Shown one piece after another: positions 8,295 to 15,572 of a stretch of 37,036 bases of DNA; positions within the stretch are counted from its first letter, which is position 1, and the number at the start of each line of letters is the position of its first letter. A model generated the notes under the pieces. It made no database searches. It saw only the letters and a program-made list of their open reading frames with translations, and had not been told where the DNA came from. Source of the stretch: Clostridia bacterium (GTDB taxonomy: Bacteria; Bacillota; Clostridia; Oscillospirales; CAG-272); assembly GCA_017454675.1 (NCBI GenBank), contig JAFTCN010000026.1:1-37036 (forward strand). The letters run 5' to 3'. The position numbers were made by a program, and so were the translations under genes.

Positions 8295-9226
8295 ATACCG
8301 GTGAGATCATGACAAACGGCGAAAAATACTATATCCTGGCCGAAAACCTTTCATATTCATACTTTTCCCCCGATAAAAGCGAAGGGGATGCCGGGCCGAG
8401 ACTCGCACTTGACGGCCTCACCGCCGGCATCAGAAAGGGCGAATTCATGGCCGTCATCGGGCGGAACGGGTCGGGCAAATCGACATTCGCAAAGCTCCTC
8501 TCGATGATCCTCGAGCCGCTTGACGGCAGCCTTGTCATCGACGGCACGAAGGTCGGTCCAGACCTTTCCGACGCCGAAGTCCTCGAGCTCCACAGGAAGG
8601 TGGGGATGGTCTTCCAGAATCCCGACAACCAGCTCATCGCGACGGTCGTCGAGGAGGACATCGCCTTCGGCCCCGAAAATCTGGGACTTCCCCCGGAGGA
8701 GATACGGAGACGGGTCGACTCAGCCCTCGCGGCAGTCGGTCTGACCGAATACGCGAAGGCCGAGCCGTCGAGGCTCTCCGGAGGCCAGAAGCAGCGCGTC
8801 GCGATAGCCGGAGTGCTTGCCATGATGCCCGAGTGCGTCATATTCGACGAGTCGACCGCCATGCTCGACCCGGTCGGCAGGCGCGACATCCTGAAGGTCA
8901 TGAAGCGGCTTTCCCGCGAGTTCGGATTTACGGTCATAAATATCACACATCTTATGGATGAAGCTGCGGCGGCCGACCGCATAATGGTCCTCGACGGCGG
9001 AAAGCTCGCGGGAATCGGAACTCCCGATGAAATCTTCTCCGACAGGGAGCTCATGGTCCGCACCGGCATCCAGCCGCCCTTCTGCTCGAGGCTCATCGAT
9101 GAGCTCGAGCGCCGCGGCGTGCTCACGGACTGCGACTCTGAAGGCATCACCAGAGTAACGCCGGAGGGATGCGCCGACATCATCGAGCGCGCCCTTTCGG
9201 CCCGCAGACGCGCTCGCGGCAGCTGA
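8291..9226 (+). CDS. ecfA1: ECF transporter ATP-binding protein EcfA1
   Basis: EcfA1 is one of two ATPases that power energy-coupling-factor vitamin and metal uptake. The 311-residue protein has Walker A GRNGSGKS at 57-64, the Q-loop near Gln109, signature LSGGQKQR at 162-169, Walker B ending in Asp186-Glu187 and the switch His220. In place of the usual DEPT it reads DESTAMLDP, as is common in EcfA1. Two starts are possible: ATG at 8291, overlapping the methyltransferase stop, and ATG at 8309, which has GGTGAG five bases upstream. The second has the better ribosome binding site. It is followed by ecfA2 and ecfT; no substrate-binding S component is encoded here, as usual for group II ECF systems that share one module. 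Confidence 0.93.
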   Translation: MNTGEIMTNGEKYYILAENLSYSYFSPDKSEGDAGPRLALDGLTAGIRKGEFMAVIGRNGSGKSTFAKLLSMILEPLDGSLVIDGTKVGPDLSDAEVLELHRKVGMVFQNPDNQLIATVVEEDIAFGPENLGLPPEEIRRRVDSALAAVGLTEYAKAEPSRLSGGQKQRVAIAGVLAMMPECVIFDESTAMLDPVGRRDILKVMKRLSREFGFTVINITHLMDEAAAADRIMVLDGGKLAGIGTPDEIFSDRELMVRTGIQPPFCSRLIDELERRGVLTDCDSEGITRVTPEGCADIIERALSARRRARGS

Positions 9227-9268
9227 GCCGCGGTAATCACACCGACAGTTCAACCGAAAGAGACGAAA

Positions 9269-10150
9269 ATGTCCGAAAAGATCAGACTTGAAAATGTAAA
9301 TTTCATATACGGGGCGGGGACACCGTACGAGACCCGCGCCCTGAAGGACGTGTCGTTCTCGCTCGAGGCCGGTTCGATGACCGGACTCATCGGACATACC
9401 GGTTCCGGAAAGACGACGCTCGTCCGTCTTCTCAACGGTCTCGAGAAGCCGGCGTCCGGCCGGGTGCTGCTCGACGGGGCCGATATCTGGGAAAAGCCGC
9501 GCGAGATCGGTAAGATCCGTTTCCGCGTGGGGATCGTGATGCAGTATCCCGAGTATCAGCTGTTCGAGGAGACCGTCGGGAAGGACATCGCGTTCGGCCC
9601 GAAAAACATGAAGCTCCCCGCAGACGAGATAGAGAGGAGAGTGCTCGAGAGCGCGAGGACAGTCGGACTGTCAGAGGACGATCTGGAAAAGTCGCCCTTC
9701 GATCTCTCGGGAGGACAGAAGCGCCGCGTGGCTATCGCCGGAGTGATGGCGATGGATCCCGAGGTGCTCATCCTCGACGAACCCGCCGCCGGGCTCGATC
9801 CGGAGGGGAGGGAGATCGTCTTCGGTTCGATCGAAAAGTACAGGCGCGAAAAGAACGCGACGGTGCTGATAGTCTCTCACAGTATGGAGGACGTGGCCGA
9901 GCGCTGCGGCGGGCTCCTCATCCTCGGACACGGACAGCTGATAAAGTCGGGGAGCGTGGACGAGGTCTTCGGGAACCCCGAAGAGCTCAAGGCCGCAGGG
10001 CTCGACGTCCCTCAGCTCACCTATCTCGGGCTGCTGCTCGAGAGGCGCGGGATAAAGCTCGACCATTCAGTCTATACGCTTGAGAACACCGCCGACGCGG
10101 TGACGTCGCTGCTCTCGGGTGCAGACGCGAAGAGGGGGGACCGGCTGTGA
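9269..10150 (+). CDS. ecfA2: ECF transporter ATP-binding protein EcfA2
   Basis: This is the partner ATPase of EcfA1 in the ECF module. The 293-residue protein has Walker A GHTGSGKT at 42-49, signature LSGGQKRR at 146-153, Walker B ending in Asp170-Glu171 and the switch His204. Its N-terminus contains NFIYGAGTPYETRALKDVSF, the EcfA2-type pattern in which the P-loop is preceded by a short tyrosine-rich strand. It begins 42 bases after ecfA1. Its TGA stop overlaps the GTG start of ecfT by four bases, which argues for coupled synthesis of ATPase and membrane subunit in matched amounts. Confidence 0.93.
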   Translation: MSEKIRLENVNFIYGAGTPYETRALKDVSFSLEAGSMTGLIGHTGSGKTTLVRLLNGLEKPASGRVLLDGADIWEKPREIGKIRFRVGIVMQYPEYQLFEETVGKDIAFGPKNMKLPADEIERRVLESARTVGLSEDDLEKSPFDLSGGQKRRVAIAGVMAMDPEVLILDEPAAGLDPEGREIVFGSIEKYRREKNATVLIVSHSMEDVAERCGGLLILGHGQLIKSGSVDEVFGNPEELKAAGLDVPQLTYLGLLLERRGIKLDHSVYTLENTADAVTSLLSGADAKRGDRL

Positions 10151-10968
10151 GAAGCATAACTCTGGGGCAGTACTATCCCACGGGTTCGGTCATCCATTCG
10201 ATCGACGGCAGGATGCGCATCATTCTGCTGCTGCTGTTCATAGTAGCATCGTTCGTCTGTTCCGGTCCCCTGTCGTTCGCGCTGCTCGCATCCTTCACGC
10301 TCGGTCTCGTCTTCCTCAGCAAAGTCCCGCTGAAGACTGTGCTCCGGTCTGTCAGGACGATCATATTCATCCTTGTCTTTACTTTCGTGATCAACGTTTT
10401 CTTCACGACCGGGAAGAGTGAGCCGCTCTTCTCCTTCTGGATCTTCACCCTCTACCGCGAGGGGATTTTTAGGGCTCTGTTCATGGCGCTTCGAGTGCTC
10501 TCGCTCGTGATCGGCACGAGCATACTGATATCGTATACCGCGAGTCCCATCGAGATCACGCATTCTCTGGAGGCCCTGCTGAAGCCGCTGGAGAAGATAA
10601 GGATCCCGGTGCACTCGTTCTCAATGATGATGTTCATCGCGCTCCGCTTCATCCCGACGCTCTCAGACGACACCGACAGGATCATGACCGCCCAGCGGGC
10701 GAGGGGCGTCGATTTCTCGAAAGGTTCGCTCTTCTCAAGGGTCCGCTCGCTCATATCAGTCATGGTGCCGCTCTTCGTGTCGTCGTTCAGGCGCGCCGAC
10801 GAGCTGGCCACGGCAATGGAATGCCGGTGCTATCACGGAGGCGAGGGAAGGACGTCTATGCGCGTCATGCGCCTTCACGCTTCCGACTTCGTCGCCCTCG
10901 GCATCTTCATCCTGTTCGGCGCCGCCGTGATTGCGCTGAACCGCTTCGACCTGGGACTGACGCTGTGA
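10147..10968 (+). CDS. ecfT: ECF transporter transmembrane protein EcfT
   Basis: EcfT is the membrane subunit that couples ATP hydrolysis by EcfA1/EcfA2 to toppling of the vitamin-binding S component. The 273-residue protein has spans at about 24-58, 70-88, 108-131, 202-214 and 245-264. Its coupling helices contain the two family motifs: ARG at 185-187 (AQRARGVDF), and AMECRCYHGGEGRT at 223-236, where the second motif reads CRC instead of the usual ARG/ARS. The start is GTG at 10147, overlapping the ecfA2 stop. Its own stop overlaps the GTG of truA by four bases, so the gene is locked into the cluster. Confidence 0.92.
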   Translation: MRSITLGQYYPTGSVIHSIDGRMRIILLLLFIVASFVCSGPLSFALLASFTLGLVFLSKVPLKTVLRSVRTIIFILVFTFVINVFFTTGKSEPLFSFWIFTLYREGIFRALFMALRVLSLVIGTSILISYTASPIEITHSLEALLKPLEKIRIPVHSFSMMMFIALRFIPTLSDDTDRIMTAQRARGVDFSKGSLFSRVRSLISVMVPLFVSSFRRADELATAMECRCYHGGEGRTSMRVMRLHASDFVALGIFILFGAAVIALNRFDLGLTL

Positions 10969-11813
10969 AGATCCTTCTCAAGATAGCATACGACGGCTCC
11001 GCCTTCCTCGGCTGGCAGTACCAGCCGGACCGGCCGACGGTCGTCGCCGAGATCAACAGGGCGGCGAAAGACCTCTTCGGCTTCGACTGCGACGTCACCG
11101 GCTGCAGCCGCACCGACGCCGGCGTCCACGCCCTGGGCTTTTGCGCGACGGTGTCGGAGAGAGGTAAAAGCGGCATCGAAACGCATCTTTCCCCCGAGAG
11201 GATAGCCGCTGCGCTCAACGTCCGTCTTCCGGATACGGTTGCTGTGAAGTCGGCGGCGTTCGTGCCCGACGGATTCCATCCCAGATACGACGCGGTTTCA
11301 AAGACCTACAGATACCTCTTCGCGCTCTCTCCCGAAAGGGATCCGTTCCTCGCTGGAAGGGTGTATATCCCGCGCCGCCGGCTCGACGGGAAAGCGGTGC
11401 GGCTGATGTCAGAGGCGGCGGGATATCTCGCGGGGGAGCACGATTTCGCGTCATATATGAACTCCGGTTCCGATATAAAGGATACTGTAAGGACCGTCTT
11501 CTTTGCGGATGTGGCGGAAAAGGACGGATTCGCGGTGTTTACCGTGACCGGAAACGGTTTTCTTTACAATATGGTCAGGATAATGGCGGGCACGCTGCTC
11601 GACGCCGGGATGTCGAAGATCTCGCCCCGGGACATCCTGACGATCACAGAGGCCCGCGACCGCTCCGCGGCAGGAAAGACCCTGCCTCCGTACGCGCTAT
11701 ACCTCGTCCGGGTCGATTACCCGGATGACAGACTCATCACGCCTGATCAGGCGGGGAAGTCTGACCGGCAGTCCGGCTGCGGAAAGGCTGCGGATCACCG
11801 GGCCCGCAAGTGA
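10965..11813 (+). CDS. truA: tRNA pseudouridine(38-40) synthase TruA
   Basis: TruA converts uridines 38-40 in the anticodon stem-loop of many tRNAs to pseudouridine. The protein starts with GTG at 10965, overlapping the ecfT stop by four bases. It opens with KILLKIAYDGSAFLGWQYQ and carries the catalytic Asp51 in SRTDAGVHA. Further conserved stretches are FHPRYDAVSKTYRY and NGFLYNMVRIMAGTLL. At 282 residues it is about 25-35 residues longer than usual: a polar, basic tail follows the normal end at LVRVDYPDD and contains no recognisable domain. The open frame extends upstream to 10821, but that part lies over ecfT and is not used. The ecfT-truA order is common in Bacillota. Confidence 0.93.
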   Translation: MKILLKIAYDGSAFLGWQYQPDRPTVVAEINRAAKDLFGFDCDVTGCSRTDAGVHALGFCATVSERGKSGIETHLSPERIAAALNVRLPDTVAVKSAAFVPDGFHPRYDAVSKTYRYLFALSPERDPFLAGRVYIPRRRLDGKAVRLMSEAAGYLAGEHDFASYMNSGSDIKDTVRTVFFADVAEKDGFAVFTVTGNGFLYNMVRIMAGTLLDAGMSKISPRDILTITEARDRSAAGKTLPPYALYLVRVDYPDDRLITPDQAGKSDRQSGCGKAADHRARK

Positions 11814-11856
11814 AGAAAGAAAAAAGAAAAGGAAATGGAAGGAGGGATCACCGCAG

Positions 11857-13158
11857 GTGAGACACACTGAACGCAAAGTCGGAAAGTCCGGAGCGCAGGG
11901 CGGCGCGGAAGCCGAGAACGTATCGGCGATAATCGGGCTTGTGACCGCCGGGAACGGATATTTCTCGGCCGTCTCGTTCGTCTACAGAGCGGCGGAGTTC
12001 GTCTTTCTTTTCGCTTTCATAATCTTTCTCGCGGTATACGGCTTCGCGAACGTAGGAGAGATAACATACGAGAAGGCGGAATACGTCCTCCGCAACTTCA
12101 CCCTCAAACTCGATGAAAACAGCGAGAACCGCACCGAGATCATATACGACCCCGACAGCAGACAGTCATTCGCCCTGTTCGGAAAGGGACTCTCGGTCGC
12201 CGGCAACTCCGGGATCACGGTGTTTTCCGCGACCGGACGCAAGACCTGTTCGGCGCAGTATTCGATGACGTCGGCGGCACTGTCGGCGTCTGACAAGTAT
12301 TCCGCCGTGTACGACTCCGGCGGCACGGAATACTTGATATTCAACTCGTTTTCGAGGGTCTTCCGGGGCACCAGCGAGTTTCCCGTCCGGAGCCTCTGCA
12401 TGTCGGACAGCGGCAGATACCTCATGATAACGGGAGACAGCGAATACAACTCGGCCGTGAGGCTTTACAGTTCGGATTTCGAACTCATGACCGTTTTCCG
12501 CAAAAACGGATACGTGACCGCGGCGGCTCTCGACCCGGAAGGAAAGCGGATACTCATCGCGACAGTCGACATCGACTCCTCCGGCAGCGGAGGGTTCCGG
12601 ACCGAACTCACGCTGTACGAGGCCGGAGGCGACAGCCCCGCGCTGACTCTCGACGCTGGGAACGTCTTTCCGATGAGGGCGTTCTTCCTCGCCCCGGGCG
12701 ATGCCGGCGGCGACGGCGGCTTCGGCCTGCTCTGCCGCGACAGACTTCTCATATGGTCGCCGTCCGGAACACAGGTATGCGACAGCCGATTCGGCGGCGG
12801 TAACGTCGAGCTGTTCGCCAGCTCTGGAGACACAGCGGCCGTCGTGCTCCGGCATACCGACAGCGGAGTGTCTGTCACCTATTCGATAACCGTCGCGGGA
12901 AACGGCGGATACTCGAAGTACTCGTCGCCGCTCGAAACGGACGGCGGCGGACGTCCCTCATCGCTGACCGTCGGTGGCGGCCGCGCCTTCTGCCTCATGC
13001 CGGGGAACGGCACCGTATTCGCGATGTCCTCGTCAGACGGAGCGAAGAAGACATATTCGTGCGGAAGGAGCGATGTGGAGGAGATCCTCGCCTACGGGAG
13101 GGAAGACCTCTACCTGCTCTGCCGCTCGAGCGCCTTCACATTTGACGCCGCGCCCTGA
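11857..13158 (+). CDS. DUF5711-like membrane-anchored beta-propeller protein
   Basis: The protein has 433 residues from a GTG start at 11857, chosen because GGAGGG lies 10 bases upstream; the frame is open back to 11725 over the end of truA. A basic, polar N-terminus of about 40 residues is followed by one strong membrane span (about 45-65, FVFLFAFIIFLAVYGF). An outside region of about 360 residues then repeats short strand-rich units such as KGLSVAGNSGITVFS, SDSGRYLMITGDSEY and DPEGKRILIATVD, as in a six- or seven-bladed WD40-like propeller. This layout fits the clostridial DUF5711 family, whose function is unknown to me. It ends 89 bases before clpE and may be the last gene of the ecf-truA run. 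Confidence 0.65.
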   Translation: MRHTERKVGKSGAQGGAEAENVSAIIGLVTAGNGYFSAVSFVYRAAEFVFLFAFIIFLAVYGFANVGEITYEKAEYVLRNFTLKLDENSENRTEIIYDPDSRQSFALFGKGLSVAGNSGITVFSATGRKTCSAQYSMTSAALSASDKYSAVYDSGGTEYLIFNSFSRVFRGTSEFPVRSLCMSDSGRYLMITGDSEYNSAVRLYSSDFELMTVFRKNGYVTAAALDPEGKRILIATVDIDSSGSGGFRTELTLYEAGGDSPALTLDAGNVFPMRAFFLAPGDAGGDGGFGLLCRDRLLIWSPSGTQVCDSRFGGGNVELFASSGDTAAVVLRHTDSGVSVTYSITVAGNGGYSKYSSPLETDGGGRPSSLTVGGGRAFCLMPGNGTVFAMSSSDGAKKTYSCGRSDVEEILAYGREDLYLLCRSSAFTFDAAP

Positions 13159-13167
13159 GGGGAGCGG

Positions 13168-13216
13168 ATGAAAAACATATTCTACCCCTGAAAGGAACTG
13201 TCCGCAGAAGCGGACA
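13168..13216 (+). promoter_or_regulatory. Possible leader: 7-codon mini-ORF and hairpin upstream of clpE-like gene
   Basis: An ATG at 13168 preceded by GAGGGGAG (13157-13164) opens a seven-codon frame (MKNIFYP) ending at 13191. Eight bases later a perfect 7-bp hairpin, TGTCCGC (13199-13205) with GCGGACA (13210-13216), closes an AGAA loop. It has no T-run, so it is not a simple terminator. I see no CtsR operator (GGTCAAA repeats) and no CIRCE element, which usually control clpE. A regulatory role is only a guess. Confidence 0.3.
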
Positions 13217-13247
13217 CCGGAGCGATCCGGCAAAGATTTTAAGAAAG

Positions 13248-15572
13248 ATGATCAAATGTTCCAGATGCAATAAAAGACCGGCGATGATCTTCGTCACCAA
13301 GGTCGAAAACGGTGAGAAGAAAAGCGAGGGCTATTGCGTGAAATGCGCAAAGGAGATCGGCATACCCGTCGAACAGATGATGGGCGACCAGCTCCGCAAC
13401 ATGGGGCTCACCCCGGAACAGATCGAAGAGCTCGCCGAGAGCATGGAGACCGAAGGAGGGGAGCTCCCCGAGAACGACGACACCCCGGTGCTCGGAGACG
13501 AGGGAGGAGCGACGTCGATCAACATGTCCAAGATATTCAATCAGGACGGAAACGGGCAGGGCGGCGAAAAACAGAGCCCGGCGGGCGAAAAGAACCGCAA
13601 GGGCGCTCAGGACAGCCGTCAGAAAAAGCCCGAATTCCTCGAGAAGTACTGCAAGAACCTCACCGCCATGGCAGCCGCCGGCAGGCTCGACAGCATAGTC
13701 GGCAGAAAGGCGGAGCTCGCGAGGGTCATACAGATTCTGTGCAGGCGCCAGAAGAACAACCCCTGTCTCATAGGCGAGCCAGGCGTCGGCAAGACCGCCA
13801 TAGCCGAGGCTCTTGCCCAGAAGATCGCGAAGGGCGACGTGCCGTACCGCCTGCAGGGCATACAGCTCTATTTACTCGACCTCACCGCCATGGTCGCCGG
13901 CACCCAGTTCCGCGGCCAGTTCGAGCAGCGCATGCTCACGCTTGTGAACGAGGTCAAGGCAGCCGGCAACATAATCCTGGTCATCGACGAGGTCCACAAC
14001 ATAGTCGGAGCCGGTGACGCCGAGGGCAGTATCAACGCGGCCAATATCTTAAAGCCCGCCCTGTCGAGGGGCGAGATCAGAGTTATCGGCGCCACGACGC
14101 TGAGAGAATACCGCAAATACATAGAGAAGGATTCCGCCCTCGAGCGACGCTTCCAGCCTGTAACCGTGAACGAGCCGTCGGTCGCCGAGGCAGCCGAGAT
14201 GCTGAAGGGCATCAGGCACTATTACGAGGAATATCACCACATAACGATCCCGGAGGAGGTCGTGACCTACGCCGTCACCCTCTCCGAGCGCTATATCACC
14301 GACCGTTACCTTCCCGACAAGGCGATCGACCTGCTCGACGAGGCGGCAGCTCAGCTGTCGCTCTCGAGCGCCCCGCTCAACGATTCGTACAGGATCCGCG
14401 AGGAGCTCCTTTCCCTGAAGAAGCAGAGGGAGGCGGCTGAGGCGAACGTCGATGCCGACGAGAACAAAAAATACGAGGAGATCGCGAACATCAAATCGAA
14501 GGAGCTCTCCCTCTCGGCGAAGCTCGATGAGCTGGAGGCAGAGTGCCGCAAGATAAAGATGAGCTTTGAGGATCTCGCAGGTGTCATCGAGGTGTGGACC
14601 GGCATCCCGGCGTCCAACATCCGCGAGAACGAGTTCGAGAGGATCGACGGACTCGAGGAGAGGCTGAAGAAGCGGATCGTCGGTCAGCCGCAGGCCGTCG
14701 AGGCGGTCGCCAGGGCGATCAAGCGCAACAGAGCCGGTATCTCATACAAGCGCAAACCGGTGTCGTTCATCTTCGCCGGCCCCACCGGAGTCGGAAAGAC
14801 AGAACTCGTCAAGGTCCTCGCCGCCGACCTCTTCTCGACTCCCGAGAACCTCATACGCTTCGATATGTCCGAGTTCATGGAAAAGCACACTGTATCCAGG
14901 CTCATCGGTTCGCCTCCCGGATACGTCGGATACGACGAGGCCGGGCAGCTCACCGAGAAGATCAGGCGCCGGCCGTATTCGGTCGTGCTATTTGACGAGA
15001 TCGAGAAGGCGCATCCCGACGTGCTCAACATACTGCTTCAGATACTCGACGACGGCAGGGTCACCGACGCACAGGGCAGGACGGTGAACTTCGAGAACAC
15101 TGTCATAGTAATGACGACCAACAGCGGTTCGTCGAACTCGCAGCAGTCTTCGCTGGGATTCACTTCAGATCCGGCCGTATCCGACGCGTCGCGGACCGAA
15201 AAGTCGCTGCTTGAGTTCCTGCGCCCCGAGTTCCTCAACCGCGTCGACGAAGTGATAGTCTTCAACAGGCTGACGAAGGACAACTTCAGATCGATCGCCT
15301 CCATCATGCTCTCGGATCTGCGCGGAGTGCTTGCCGACCGCGGCATCGATCTGAAATGCACCGGTGAAGCCGCGGCGTACGTTGCGGAAAAGTCGTATTC
15401 CGAGAAATACGGGGCGAGGACCATGCGCAGATTCATCCAGCGCGAGATCGAGGACAGGATAGCCGAGGAGCTCATAGCTGATTACAACAGGCTCGTCACC
15501 GGCGTCACCGTAGACGTGGCGGACGGCGAACTGACTTTCTCTTACGACAGGAAAAAAGCTGACGCGATATGA
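13248..15572 (+). CDS. clpE: ClpE-like Clp protease ATPase subunit
   Basis: This 774-residue double-AAA+ unfoldase is expected to feed misfolded or tagged proteins to ClpP. It begins with a zinc finger (Cys4, Cys7, Cys30, Cys33) like ClpE and McsA, and lacks the double Clp_N repeat of ClpC. An acidic, low-complexity linker (about 60-125) follows. AAA-1 has Walker A GEPGVGKT at 176-183 and Walker B VIDEVH. A coiled-coil middle region lies at about 385-440, and AAA-2 has Walker A GPTGVGKT at 511-518. A ClpP-docking tripeptide LGF is present at 636-638, so interaction with ClpP is likely. The ribosome binding site is weak (AAGAAAG directly before the ATG). Its stop overlaps the next gene by four bases. 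Confidence 0.88.
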   Translation: MIKCSRCNKRPAMIFVTKVENGEKKSEGYCVKCAKEIGIPVEQMMGDQLRNMGLTPEQIEELAESMETEGGELPENDDTPVLGDEGGATSINMSKIFNQDGNGQGGEKQSPAGEKNRKGAQDSRQKKPEFLEKYCKNLTAMAAAGRLDSIVGRKAELARVIQILCRRQKNNPCLIGEPGVGKTAIAEALAQKIAKGDVPYRLQGIQLYLLDLTAMVAGTQFRGQFEQRMLTLVNEVKAAGNIILVIDEVHNIVGAGDAEGSINAANILKPALSRGEIRVIGATTLREYRKYIEKDSALERRFQPVTVNEPSVAEAAEMLKGIRHYYEEYHHITIPEEVVTYAVTLSERYITDRYLPDKAIDLLDEAAAQLSLSSAPLNDSYRIREELLSLKKQREAAEANVDADENKKYEEIANIKSKELSLSAKLDELEAECRKIKMSFEDLAGVIEVWTGIPASNIRENEFERIDGLEERLKKRIVGQPQAVEAVARAIKRNRAGISYKRKPVSFIFAGPTGVGKTELVKVLAADLFSTPENLIRFDMSEFMEKHTVSRLIGSPPGYVGYDEAGQLTEKIRRRPYSVVLFDEIEKAHPDVLNILLQILDDGRVTDAQGRTVNFENTVIVMTTNSGSSNSQQSSLGFTSDPAVSDASRTEKSLLEFLRPEFLNRVDEVIVFNRLTKDNFRSIASIMLSDLRGVLADRGIDLKCTGEAAAYVAEKSYSEKYGARTMRRFIQREIEDRIAEELIADYNRLVTGVTVDVADGELTFSYDRKKADAI

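Noticed and set aside
10821..10964. N-terminal extension of truA
   Set aside because: It overlaps the conserved end of ecfT in another frame, and the family N-terminus begins exactly at the GTG at 10965.
8309..10968. Complete vitamin transporter locus
   Set aside because: Only the shared ATPase and T subunits are present. No S component or vitamin riboswitch is visible nearby, so no substrate can be assigned.
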